DNA of 64,000 nucleotides from Streptomyces griseoruber. GTDB lineage: Bacteria > Actinomycetota > Actinomycetes > Streptomycetales > Streptomycetaceae. This document shows, piece after piece, positions 54,591 to 64,000 of the stretch. The position numbers and the translations under genes are program-made. Location: assembly GCF_001514205.1 (NCBI RefSeq), contig NZ_KQ948763.1, forward strand, positions 591,300 to 655,299, in the 5' to 3' direction. Every line of letters starts with the position of its first letter. Within the stretch, counting starts at the first letter, position 1. The notes beneath the pieces were generated by a model. The model worked only from the letters and a program-made list of their open reading frames with translations. It was not told where the DNA came from and did not search any database.

Positions 54591-57500
54591 ATGTCGCACC
54601 CGCACGCGTCGCCCATGGACCGGCCGGACCGCCCCGAGCGGGTGGCCGTCAGCCGTCGCCGTCTGCTCGAGGGATCGGCCGCCGTCCTCGGCGCCCTCGC
54701 CCTGTCGGCCCCGGCCGGCACCCACCGCGCCGCCGCCGCGGGCGCCGTCGTGGACAACCCCGAGTGGAACGGCCGCATCGACGTCTTCCGGCTCGGCACC
54801 GAGGCCCCGCACACCACCCTCATGCCGTACGCCGACCTCGCCCAGGCCCTCGCCGCCGACCGCACCCGCTCCCCCTACCGGCTGAGCCTCGACGGCACCT
54901 GGAAGTTCGCCCACGCCGACCGGCCCGACGACCGCGACCCCGACTTCCACCGCACCGACCTCGACGACAGCGGCTGGGCGACCCTTCCGGTCCCCTCCGC
55001 CTGGCAGCTGCACGGATACGACCGCCCCGTCTACGTCAACATCACCTACCCCTGGTGGGGCCCCAACGGCCTCGGCGAGGACGCGCAGCCCCCCGCCGCC
55101 CCCACCCGCCACAACCCCGTCGGCCAGTACCGCCGCACCTTCACCGTCCCGCGCGGCTGGGCGGGACGGCGCACCTTCCTCCACTTCGAGGGCGTCAAGT
55201 CCGCCCACTACGTCTGGATCAACGGCCAACTGGCCGGCTACCACGAGGACTCCTACACCCCCGCCGAGTACGACATCACCCCGTACCTGAGACCCGGCAC
55301 CAACCAGATCGCCGTGGAGGTCTACCGCTACTCCGACGGCGACTGGCTGGAGGACCAGGACATGATCCGGCTGAGCGGCATCTTCCGCTCGGTGTACCTC
55401 TACTCCACCCCCGCCGTGCACCTGCGCGACTTCCGCCTCGACACCCCGCTCGGCGACGGGCACACGACGGCCGCGCTGGCGGTCACCGCGAGCGTGCGCG
55501 ACTACGGCGGCCGGGGCGCCGGCCGGTACGCCGTCGAGACCCAGCTCTACGACGCCGCCGGGCACCCGGTGTGGTCCCGGCCGCTGCGGCAGGCCGTCGA
55601 CCTCGGCGCCGGCGAGGAGCGGACCGTACAGGCCGAGAAGGCCGTGCCCGCGCCGCGCCTGTGGTCGGCCGAGCACCCGTACCTCTACACCGCCGTGCTC
55701 CGGCTGCGCGACCCGGCCGGCCGGGTGACGGAGACCCTCTCCCACCGCGTCGGCCTGCGCGAGTTCGTCCTGAAGGACGGGCTGATGCGCATCAACGGCA
55801 GGCCCGTCTCCCTGCGCGGCACCAACCGGCACGAGATGCACCCGGTGCACGGCTCCGCCCTCACCCGCGCGGACCTCGTCGAGGACATCAGGCTGATCAA
55901 ACGCCTCAACATCAACACCGTCCGCACCTCCCACTACCCCAACAACCCGCTGTGGCTGGAACTCGCCGACGAGTACGGCCTCTACCTCGTCGACGAGACC
56001 AACCTCGAGACCCACGGCATCCGCGGCCAGTACCCCGGCGACCACCCCGAATGGACCGCGGCCTGTGTGGCCCGCGCCCAGAACATGGTCCACCGCGACA
56101 AGAACCACGCCTCGGTCGTCATCTGGTCCCTGGGCAACGAGGCCGGCGGCGGCAGCACCTTCACCGCCATGCACGACTGGATCCGCTCCTACGACACCAC
56201 CCGAGTCATCCAGTACGAGGGCGACGACCGCCCCGGCATCAGCGACATCCGCTCCGAGATGTACGACACCCCCGCCCGCGTCGAGGCCCGGGCGAAGGAC
56301 ACCGCCGACACCCGGCCGTACGTGATGATCGAGTACGCCCACTCGATGGGGAACTCCACCGGCAACCTCACCAAGTACTGGGACCTGATCCGCGGCCACG
56401 ACGTCCTCCAGGGCGGCTGGATCTGGGACTTCGCCGACCAGGCCCTGAGCTGGCCCACCCCCGTCCGCACCCTGTTCACCGAGTCCGGGCCCGCCGCGCT
56501 GACCGGCGAGATCGTCAACCCCAGCGGAGGCTTCAGCCGCGACAAGGGCGTCTTCGGCGCCACGGTCTTCGCCCGCGACCCGGGTCTGGACCTCACCGGC
56601 TCCCTCACCCTGGAGGCCTGGGTCACCCCGCACGTGACCGGCTACCACCAGCCGATCCTGGTCAAGGGCGACACCCACTACTCCCTCAAGCAGTCGGGCC
56701 GCACCCTGGAGTTCTTCATCCACGGCAGCGGCCAGTGGATCAGCGCGAGCTGGGCGGTCCCCGACGACTGGACCGGCCGCGAACACCATGTCGCGGGCGT
56801 CTACGACGCCGACGCCGGCACCCTCACCCTCCATGTCGACGGGTCGGTCCGGGCCACCCGCACCACCACCGTGCGCCCCGCCGTCAACACCGCGCCCCTG
56901 TCCCTGGGCACCGACGTCGACAACGCGACCCGGGAGTTCAGCGGCACGATCCGCGCCGCCCGCGTGCACGCCCGTGCGCTGACCGCCGCCGAACTCGCCT
57001 CCGACGACCGCGGACCCGGCGACGACGGCGTACGGTTCTGGTTCGACGCCGCCACGGTAGAGGTCACCGAGAAGCGGCCCCGCGAGAAGACCTTCATGGC
57101 CTACGGCGGCGACTGGGGCGACAACCCCAACGACGGCGCGTTCTCCGGGGACGGCATCGTGCTGGCCGACCGCGGCCTCACCGGAAAGTCCGCCCAGGTC
57201 AAACGCGTCTACCAGGCCGTCCACGCCCGCCCCGCGACCGGCGACCGGCTGGCCCCCGGCGACCCCGTCACCCTCACCAACGAGTACCTCTTCACCGACC
57301 TCCGCGACTTCGACGGCCACTGGGAGCTGCTCGCCGACGGCGTGGCGGTGCAGCGCGGCCGACTGAGCCGCGACCGGCTGAAGCTGGCCCCGCTGTCCGC
57401 CAAGGACATCACCGTGCCCTTCGCCCCGCCGCGCGACCCCGCGCCCGGGACGGAGTACTTCCTGAACCTGTCCTTCACCACCCGCGAGGCCACCCGGTGG

Positions 57501-58505
57501 GCCGAGGCCGGCTTCGAAGTGGCCCGGCAGCAGATCCCGGTCGACGCCGGCGGCCCCGCCGTCACCCCCGTGCCCCTGGCCGGCGTCCCCGCCCTCACCC
57601 ACGAGGACGGCGCCACGTCCGTCACCGTCACCGGCAAGGACTTCTCCGTCACCGTCGACAAGCGGACCGGCGTCATCACCTCCTACCGCTTCGGCGGCTC
57701 CCCCCTGATCGTCTCCGGGCCCGCCCCCAACTTCTGGCGCGCCCCCACCGACAACGACCGCGGCAACGGCCAGCACACCCGCAACCAGACCTGGCGCGAC
57801 GCCGGCGCCCGCCGCAGGGTCACCGGGACCGCCGTACGGGCCCTGCGCGACCGGGCCGTCGAGATCAAGGTCACCGGCACCCTGCCCACGACCACCGAGT
57901 CGGCGTACACCACCACCTACACCGTCTTCGGCAACGGTGAGATCAAGGTCGACCACACCCTCCACCCGGGCGCCTCCACCCTGCCCTACCTCCCCGAGGT
58001 GGGCACGCTGCTGTTCCTGCCCGCCCGGCTCGAACACCTGCACTACTACGGTCGCGGCCCCGAGGAGAACCACTGGGACCGCAACGACGCCACCGACGTC
58101 GGCCTCCACTCCGGCACCGTCACCGGCCAGTGGACCCCCTATCTGCGCCCGCAGGAGAACGGCAACAGGACCGACGTCCGCTGGGTCGCCCTCACCGGCC
58201 GCGACGGCACGGGACTGCTCGTCAGCGGCGAGCCGCTGCTGGAGTTCAACGCCTCGCACTTCACCCCCGAGGACCTCTCCGTCGGCGCCCGCCACGACTA
58301 CCAGCTCACCCCGCGGGGGGAGGTCGTCCTGCGGGTGAACCACCGCCAGATGGGCATCGGCGGCGACAACAGCTGGGGCGCCCACACCCACGACGAGTAC
58401 AAGCTCTTCGCCGACCGCGACTACGCCCACACCTACCGGCTGCGCCCCCTGACCGACCTCGCCCGGGCGACGCGGGCCTCGCGCCGGCCGACGGCCACGC
58501 AGTAG
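54591..58505 (+). CDS. Tat-exported GH2 beta-galactosidase with LamG-like insertion
   Basis: A 1304-residue glycoside hydrolase. A twin-arginine leader (VSRRRLLEG at about 20-28, then hydrophobic, end about 52) precedes the GH2 sugar-binding jelly roll, Ig-like domain and TIM barrel with acid/base Glu517 (GNEAGGGS) and nucleophile Glu581 (IEYAHSMGNSTG). A concanavalin-A/LamG-like domain (about 645-805, LEAWVTPHVTGYHQPILVKG) interrupts the barrel before AYGGDWGDNPNDGAFSGDG, and LacZ domains 4-5 follow. It likely cleaves galactosides on plant or other polysaccharides outside the cell. GAGGAAGG is eight bases before ATG 54591. AT-rich upstream DNA (54505-54535) probably holds the promoter. Confidence 0.93.
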   Translation: MSHPHASPMDRPDRPERVAVSRRRLLEGSAAVLGALALSAPAGTHRAAAAGAVVDNPEWNGRIDVFRLGTEAPHTTLMPYADLAQALAADRTRSPYRLSLDGTWKFAHADRPDDRDPDFHRTDLDDSGWATLPVPSAWQLHGYDRPVYVNITYPWWGPNGLGEDAQPPAAPTRHNPVGQYRRTFTVPRGWAGRRTFLHFEGVKSAHYVWINGQLAGYHEDSYTPAEYDITPYLRPGTNQIAVEVYRYSDGDWLEDQDMIRLSGIFRSVYLYSTPAVHLRDFRLDTPLGDGHTTAALAVTASVRDYGGRGAGRYAVETQLYDAAGHPVWSRPLRQAVDLGAGEERTVQAEKAVPAPRLWSAEHPYLYTAVLRLRDPAGRVTETLSHRVGLREFVLKDGLMRINGRPVSLRGTNRHEMHPVHGSALTRADLVEDIRLIKRLNINTVRTSHYPNNPLWLELADEYGLYLVDETNLETHGIRGQYPGDHPEWTAACVARAQNMVHRDKNHASVVIWSLGNEAGGGSTFTAMHDWIRSYDTTRVIQYEGDDRPGISDIRSEMYDTPARVEARAKDTADTRPYVMIEYAHSMGNSTGNLTKYWDLIRGHDVLQGGWIWDFADQALSWPTPVRTLFTESGPAALTGEIVNPSGGFSRDKGVFGATVFARDPGLDLTGSLTLEAWVTPHVTGYHQPILVKGDTHYSLKQSGRTLEFFIHGSGQWISASWAVPDDWTGREHHVAGVYDADAGTLTLHVDGSVRATRTTTVRPAVNTAPLSLGTDVDNATREFSGTIRAARVHARALTAAELASDDRGPGDDGVRFWFDAATVEVTEKRPREKTFMAYGGDWGDNPNDGAFSGDGIVLADRGLTGKSAQVKRVYQAVHARPATGDRLAPGDPVTLTNEYLFTDLRDFDGHWELLADGVAVQRGRLSRDRLKLAPLSAKDITVPFAPPRDPAPGTEYFLNLSFTTREATRWAEAGFEVARQQIPVDAGGPAVTPVPLAGVPALTHEDGATSVTVTGKDFSVTVDKRTGVITSYRFGGSPLIVSGPAPNFWRAPTDNDRGNGQHTRNQTWRDAGARRRVTGTAVRALRDRAVEIKVTGTLPTTTESAYTTTYTVFGNGEIKVDHTLHPGASTLPYLPEVGTLLFLPARLEHLHYYGRGPEENHWDRNDATDVGLHSGTVTGQWTPYLRPQENGNRTDVRWVALTGRDGTGLLVSGEPLLEFNASHFTPEDLSVGARHDYQLTPRGEVVLRVNHRQMGIGGDNSWGAHTHDEYKLFADRDYAHTYRLRPLTDLARATRASRRPTATQ

Positions 58506-58540
58506 CGAGCCGCCCTCCCCGTGGCTCGTCCGCGGCCCCG

Positions 58541-58584
58541 CCCTGGGTACCGTTTCCCCACGGAACACGAAACGGTACCCAGGG
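58541..58584. promoter_or_regulatory. 16-bp perfect inverted repeat in lpd leader
   Basis: Arms 58541-58556 and 58569-58584 are exact complements (core GGGTACCGTTTC / GAAACGGTACCC) with a 12-base spacer. It starts 36 bases after the galactosidase stop and ends only 14 bases before the lpd ATG, abutting the ribosome site AGGAA (58588-58592). Terminator, operator or translation-control hairpin are all possible. Confidence 0.7.
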
Positions 58585-58598
58585 AACAGGAACCTCTC

Positions 58599-60011
<1,413 letters not shown>

Positions 60012-60152
60012 GCCCGGGCGGCGGGGCCGGACGGGTCGCTCACCCGAACGGCCTCGCCGCGCTCGCCGCCCCCCGGCACCCGGGATGTCCTGGCACAGCC
60101 GCAGGACCCGAGCGACGGCCCCCGCGGCGCAGCACCGGAAGGGACGCCCCCC

Positions 60153-60641
60153 ATGACCTCCCACCCCTCTCCCCACGGCCCCACCCAGGGCGAGATAGGC
60201 ACCGCCTGGTCGGCCCCGCCCGGCGGCCCGCGCCGGTCCACGGCGACCGCGCGCGACAGCTTCGCCTCCGGCGGGACCGTCTTCGCCGGCGTCCTGCTGC
60301 TCTGCGGCGGCCTCCTGGCCGTCGTCCAGGCCGTGACCGCCCTCGCCGACGACGACGTCTACGCCAGTGTCGGCTCCTACGTCTACGAGCTCAGCCTCAC
60401 CGGCTGGGGCGCGATCCACCTCACGCTCGGCGTCCTCGCCGCCGCGACCGGCACGGCCCTCCTGCGGGGCGCGGCCTGGGCCCGCTTCGCCGGCATCCTC
60501 CTGGCCGCGCTCAGCCTGGTCGCCCAGTGGCTGTTCCTGCCGTACGGACCGCCGTGGTCGGTCACCGTGATGGCGATCGACGTCTTCGTGATCTGGTCCC
60601 TGGCCATGCTCCCGGAGCGGACGGGACCGGGCGCGCCCTGA
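60153..60641 (+). CDS. DUF7144-type four-helix membrane protein
   Basis: A 162-residue membrane protein. A polar 35-residue N-terminus leads to four hydrophobic helices (about 40-65, 80-100, 103-125, 130-150). GWGAIHLTLGVLAA and the paired helices fit the actinobacterial DUF7144 family, function unknown. GGAAGGGA lies about 8 bases ahead of the ATG. No linked gene suggests a role. Confidence 0.8.
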   Translation: MTSHPSPHGPTQGEIGTAWSAPPGGPRRSTATARDSFASGGTVFAGVLLLCGGLLAVVQAVTALADDDVYASVGSYVYELSLTGWGAIHLTLGVLAAATGTALLRGAAWARFAGILLAALSLVAQWLFLPYGPPWSVTVMAIDVFVIWSLAMLPERTGPGAP

Positions 60642-60725
60642 GACCCGCCGCGACGGCCCGGGACAGGCGATGTCCCTGTCGGATTCTCGCCAGCGACGGG
60701 GCGGCCGGTGGTCGATGCTGGACGC

Positions 60726-62231
60726 ATGCAGAACGCGATGCACACCGACCGCGAGCGCTGTGTGCGCGCCGTGCAGTCGAAGGACGCGCGGTTCGACGGA
60801 TGGTTCTTCACCGCGGTCCTCACCACCGGGATCTACTGCCGGCCGAGCTGCCCCGCCGTACCGCCCAAGCCGCAGAATATGGTCTTCCACCCCAGCGCCG
60901 CCGCCTGCCAGCAGGCCGGCTTCCGTGCCTGCAAGCGCTGCCGGCCGGACACCAGCCCGGGCTCCCCGGAGTGGAACCGGCGGGCCGACCTGGTCGCCCG
61001 CGCCATGCGGCTGATCGCCGACGGGGTCGTCGACCGGGACGGCGTGCCCGGACTCGCCGCCCGCCTCGGCTACAGCACCCGCCAGGTGGAACGCCAGCTC
61101 CTCGCCGAACTCGGCGCGGGCCCCCTGGCGCTGGCCCGGGCCCAGCGCGCCCAGACGGCCCGCCTCCTCGTCGAGACGACCGCACTGCCCATGGCGGACG
61201 TGGCGTTCGCCGCCGGCTTCGCCTCCGTGCGCACCTTCAACGACACCGTGCGCGAGGTGTTCGCGCTGTCCCCGAGCGAACTGCGCGCCCGCACCCCGAA
61301 GAAGGACCAGCCCCCGGCCCCCGGCCCCGCGGCCCCGTCCACCGGCGGCACCCTCCAGCTCCGGCTGCCGTTCCGGGCCCCGCTCAACCCCGACAACCTC
61401 TTCGGACACCTCGCCGCGACCGGTGTCCCCGGCGTGGAGGAGTGGCGGGACGGCGCCTTCCGGCGCACCCTGCGGCTCCCGTACGGCCACGGAATCGTCG
61501 CGCTCACCCCGCACCCCGACCACATCGGCTGCCGGCTCACCCTCACCGACCTGCGCGATCTCACCGTCGCCACCAGCCGCTGCCGGCGCATGCTCGACCT
61601 CGACGCCGACCCGGTCGCCGTCGACGACCAGCTGCGCACGGACCCGCTGCTCGCCCCCCTGGTCGACAAGGCGCCCGGCCGCCGGGTACCGCGCACGGTC
61701 GACGAGGCCGAGTTCGCCGTACGCGCCGTGCTGGGCCAGCAGGTGTCCACCGCGGCCGCCCGCACCCACGCGGCCCGACTCGTCACCGCGTACGGAGACC
61801 CGGTCGACGACCCGGAAGGCGGCCTCACCCATCTCTTCCCGTCCCCCGGGGCCCTGGCCGCCGTCGACCCCGAGTCCCTGGCGATGCCCCGCACCCGCCG
61901 CACCACCTTCACCACCCTCGTCCGCCATCTGGCCGACGGAACCCTCCATCTGGGCCCCGAGAGCGACTGGCCCGCCACCCGCGCCCAGCTCCTCGCCCTC
62001 CCCGGCTTCGGCCCCTGGACCGTCGACGTCATCGCCATGCGCGCCCTCGGCGACCCCGACGCCTTCCTCCCCACCGACCTCGGAATCCGGCGTGCCGCCC
62101 AGGAGTCGGGCCTGCCGTCCACCCCGGCGGCCCTCACGGCCCGCGCGGCGGCCTGGCGCCCCTGGCGGGCCTACGCGGTCCAGTACCTGTGGGCGACCGG
62201 CGGCCACCCGATCAACTTCCTTCCCGCGTAA
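60726..62231 (+). CDS. alkA: Ada-type sensor / AraC HTH / AlkA glycosylase fusion
   Basis: A 501-residue alkylation-response protein. An N-terminal Ada zinc domain carries C38, C42, C69 and C72 at the same positions as in E. coli Ada, which supports ATG 60726. An AraC-type helix-turn-helix (about 95-190, LAARLGYSTRQVERQLL, MADVAFAAGFASVRTFN) follows, then a complete AlkA 3-methyladenine DNA glycosylase with the helix-hairpin-helix LPGFGPWTVDVIAMRAL and catalytic Asp in FLPTDLG. It would accept methyl groups from phosphotriesters, activate transcription and excise alkylated bases. The start has no ribosome site and GATGCT lies seven bases ahead, so it may be leaderless. It lies 10 bases from ogt. 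Confidence 0.93.
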   Translation: MQNAMHTDRERCVRAVQSKDARFDGWFFTAVLTTGIYCRPSCPAVPPKPQNMVFHPSAAACQQAGFRACKRCRPDTSPGSPEWNRRADLVARAMRLIADGVVDRDGVPGLAARLGYSTRQVERQLLAELGAGPLALARAQRAQTARLLVETTALPMADVAFAAGFASVRTFNDTVREVFALSPSELRARTPKKDQPPAPGPAAPSTGGTLQLRLPFRAPLNPDNLFGHLAATGVPGVEEWRDGAFRRTLRLPYGHGIVALTPHPDHIGCRLTLTDLRDLTVATSRCRRMLDLDADPVAVDDQLRTDPLLAPLVDKAPGRRVPRTVDEAEFAVRAVLGQQVSTAAARTHAARLVTAYGDPVDDPEGGLTHLFPSPGALAAVDPESLAMPRTRRTTFTTLVRHLADGTLHLGPESDWPATRAQLLALPGFGPWTVDVIAMRALGDPDAFLPTDLGIRRAAQESGLPSTPAALTARAAAWRPWRAYAVQYLWATGGHPINFLPA

Positions 62232-62241
62232 GGACTCCCGG

Positions 62242-62727
62242 ATGAAGAAGCACACCGTCACCGACAGCCCCTACGGCCCCCTCACCCTCGTCGCCGACGA
62301 CGACGGCGTGCTGTGCGGCCTCTACATGACCGGACAGCGCCACCGGCCACCGCAGGAGAGCTTCGGCCCGCGCGACGACACCCTCTTCGGTGCGGCCGAG
62401 GAACAGCTGGAGGCCTATTTCGAGGGCGGGCTCAAGGAGTTCACGCTCCCCCTGCGCATGGCGGGAACCCCGTTCCAGCGCAGGGTGTGGGACCAGCTCC
62501 GCAGGATCCCGTACGGCGAGACCCGCTCCTACGGCGAACTCGCCGAGTTCCTCGGCAATCCGGGCGCCTCCCGGGCCGTGGGCCTCGCCAACGGCAGGAA
62601 CCCGATCGGGATCATCGTCCCCTGCCACCGCGTTGTCGGCGCGAACGGCGGCCTCACCGGATACGGCGGCGGCCTGGACCGCAAACAGCGCCTGCTGGAC
62701 TTCGAGAGCGGCACGGCGTTGTTCTGA
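62242..62727 (+). CDS. ogt: Methylated-DNA-protein-cysteine methyltransferase
   Basis: A 161-residue suicide repair protein removing methyl groups from O6-methylguanine. The acceptor Cys128 lies in PIGIIVPCHRVVG, with the helix-turn-helix IPYGETRSYGELAEFLGNPGASRAVG (quoted in part) and the Arg finger. It starts 10 bases after the Ada-AlkA stop, forming an operon that together carries the sensor, glycosylase and methyltransferase functions otherwise split between Ada and AlkA. Confidence 0.95.
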   Translation: MKKHTVTDSPYGPLTLVADDDGVLCGLYMTGQRHRPPQESFGPRDDTLFGAAEEQLEAYFEGGLKEFTLPLRMAGTPFQRRVWDQLRRIPYGETRSYGELAEFLGNPGASRAVGLANGRNPIGIIVPCHRVVGANGGLTGYGGGLDRKQRLLDFESGTALF

Positions 62728-62731
62728 CCCC

Positions 62732-63433
62732 TCACGTCCCGCAGACCGCCGCCAGGTCCGCGCCCGCCCGGAGCAGCGCCACGGTCCGGTCGGCGATCCG
62801 GTCGAGGCGCTCCCGCAGGACGCGCCCGGTGGCCTCCAGCCCGTCGAGCCGGTCGAGGGAGCCCATGATCTCGCGCACGGCGGGAATCCCGTACCCGCCG
62901 CCGCGCAGCGCCGCGACGACCCGGGCCGCCCGCACCGCCGGGAGACCGTAGCGGCGCGCCCGCAGCGAGGTCACCCGCTCGGGGGTGACCAGACCCTCCT
63001 GTTCCCAGAACCGCAGAGTGGAGGGTCGCACCCCCAGCGCCCCGGCCAGCTCGGTGATCGTCATCGCGTCGCTCCCGGCCTCCGGCTCACCGCTCCCCGC
63101 CTCCCGCCGGATCGCCCGCAGCGCCTCCTGGGCGCGCAGGACCTCCTCGCGTTCCCGGGCCAGCCGGACGTGCACCGCGCTGATCGCCGAGGCCGCCTCC
63201 GGGAGCGGCAGCGTCCGCAGCCGCGCGAGCAACTCCCGTGCCTCGACGGGCCCGACGGCCCCCGCGAGTCCCCGGTAGGCGCGCACCGCGTGCACATGGA
63301 CCGGCGTGTAGGAGCGGTAGCCGTTGGCCGACCGGTCGGCCGGCGGAATCACCCCCAGCCGCTCCAGATCCCGCACCTGCTGCACCGAGTACCCCGACTC
63401 CCGGGCGACATCGACCGTGCGCAACGGCTCCAC
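62732..63433 (-). CDS. TioE-type regulator with two MerR helix-turn-helix domains
   Basis: A 233-residue regulator with two MerR-like winged helices: RTVDVARESGYSVQQVRDLE (about 4-60) and MTITELAGALGVRPSTLRFWEQEG (about 124-180), separated by a charged helix. This tandem layout is that of TioE-family proteins. The start is uncertain: GTG 63433, 63442, 63457 and 63463 are all in frame and none has a well-spaced ribosome site; 63433 is the nearest to the conserved domain. It diverges from the DUF6194 gene. A CTTGAAGGT half-site (63463-63471) may be its operator. Confidence 0.86.
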   Translation of the reverse strand: MEPLRTVDVARESGYSVQQVRDLERLGVIPPADRSANGYRSYTPVHVHAVRAYRGLAGAVGPVEARELLARLRTLPLPEAASAISAVHVRLAREREEVLRAQEALRAIRREAGSGEPEAGSDAMTITELAGALGVRPSTLRFWEQEGLVTPERVTSLRARRYGLPAVRAARVVAALRGGGYGIPAVREIMGSLDRLDGLEATGRVLRERLDRIADRTVALLRAGADLAAVCGT

Positions 63434-63483
63434 CCCCTCCACCCGCCAACCCCACACCAGCACTTGAAGGTCATGCTCGAACC

Positions 63484-63942
63484 ATGAGTATGGAGCAGAT
63501 CATCGAGACGGTGCGTTCCTTCGACGGCGCGCTCGTGGTCGTCCCCGCACCGGGGGGCGGCCTTCCCGAGATCGCGTGGGGAGACGCGTTCTTCTACTAC
63601 GCCCCCGACGGCCGGATGCCCCTGCGCACCCAGCCGTACGGGACGATCGTCACCAAGGACTACCCGGGCGACACCGCCTCCGACCTCGCCCCGCCGGACC
63701 GCTGGCGGGTCAACGTCAAGGTCGACCGGTCCACGTTCCTCGACCTCACCGGGGAGGAACCGCGCGCCCTCACCCTTCCCCGTGACCACGCGGCCGCCGA
63801 CACCGTGCTGCCCCACCCCGCGTACGGCGCGCTCGGCTGGATCTCGGTGGTCAACCCCGCCGAGGGGACCACGGAGTTGGTCCTGCGGCTCCTGCGCGCC
63901 GCCCACGCCACCGCCCGCGCCCGCGCCCGCCGCGAGCGGTGA
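63484..63942 (+). CDS. DUF6194-family protein
   Basis: A 152-residue soluble protein matching the DUF6194 pattern as I recall it (MEQIIETVRSFDGALVVVPAPG, WGDAFFYYAPDG, PYGTIVTKDYPGD, RWRVNVKVDRSTF; quoted in part). Function unknown; the size and beta-rich centre resemble MmcQ/YjbR-like folds. The ATG has no strong ribosome site. It is likely controlled by the divergent TioE-type regulator. Confidence 0.82.
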   Translation: MSMEQIIETVRSFDGALVVVPAPGGGLPEIAWGDAFFYYAPDGRMPLRTQPYGTIVTKDYPGDTASDLAPPDRWRVNVKVDRSTFLDLTGEEPRALTLPRDHAAADTVLPHPAYGALGWISVVNPAEGTTELVLRLLRAAHATARARARRER

Positions 63943-63947
63943 GCCGC

Positions 63948-64000
63948 TCAGGCCGGTCGCGCGTCCAGCTCCCGCAGCAGCCGGGGCAGGGCCGTTCCGA
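63948..64000 (-). CDS. 3' end of a minus-strand gene (partial)
   Basis: Reading the minus strand from the window edge, a frame encodes GTALPRLLRELDARPA then TGA (63950-63948). The codon pattern suits a real C-terminus, but too little is present to name it. Confidence 0.4.
   Translation of the reverse strand, partial: GTALPRLLRELDARPA

Overview
The window is GC-rich actinobacterial DNA, almost certainly a Streptomyces chromosome. The reasons are near-universal G/C at third codon positions, frequent GTG starts, short overlaps between co-directional genes, an aerial-mycelium/spore pigment (whiE-type) type II polyketide cluster, and many Streptomyces-style secreted and regulatory proteins. I saw no rRNA, tRNA, prophage, insertion sequence or CRISPR array. 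The layout looks like chromosome-body housekeeping and accessory metabolism.

Left part (1-20.4 kb): a membrane-anchored protein; a translationally coupled SNF2 helicase/SWIM zinc-finger pair; a pcaL-like fusion whose hydrolase domain lacks its nucleophile serine; an MBL-fold hydrolase and exonuclease III; a decayed secreted SGNH hydrolase carrying 37-bp tandem repeats; a secreted X-Pro-peptidase-like hydrolase; a secreted gamma-glutamyltransferase; a ClpC-type unfoldase; and a divergent, apparently leaderless pair made of a methionine aminopeptidase and an XRE regulator. Three genes or operons here and further right (SNF2-SWIM, xth, an inositol-phosphatase-family gene) carry promoters resembling the RecA-independent DNA-damage (RecA-NDp/PafBC) motif.

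Middle (20.5-29.6 kb): a reductive-pyrimidine/hydantoin catabolic locus. It holds two paralogous beta-ureidopropionases, a class III (beta-alanine-type) aminotransferase, a PucR regulator, a dihydropyrimidinase, an LLM-class flavin/F420 oxidoreductase and an NCS1 nucleobase transporter. Together they could import a pyrimidine, open its reduced ring, release beta-alanine and transaminate it. The usual dihydropyrimidine dehydrogenase is absent from the window. A 17-bp-stem bidirectional terminator closes the block.

29.6-38.2 kb: a DUF3558-like secreted protein, a YhgE/Pip-type membrane protein, a second (cytoplasmic) gamma-glutamyltransferase homologue, an inositol-monophosphatase-family enzyme, a phytoene-desaturase-like flavoprotein, a macro-domain protein and a secreted beta-helix protein.

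38.2-48 kb: the spore-pigment locus. A minus-strand operon runs SchA/CurD-like protein, cupin, KS-alpha, chain-length factor, ACP, aromatase, cyclase. An O-methyltransferase converges on it across a 19-bp-stem terminator. Upstream on the same strand lie a class F sortase, a probable cell-wall-anchored substrate, and the FAD hydroxylase equivalent to whiE ORFVIII.

Right part (48.2-64 kb): a secreted M1 aminopeptidase; a single-chain assimilatory nitrate reductase fused to a CysJ-like flavoprotein module; a Tat-exported GH2 beta-galactosidase with a LamG-like insertion; dihydrolipoyl dehydrogenase preceded by a 16-bp inverted repeat; a DUF7144 membrane protein; an Ada-AlkA fusion plus ogt (alkylation repair); a double-MerR (TioE-type) regulator divergent from a DUF6194 gene; and the 3' end of a further minus-strand gene.
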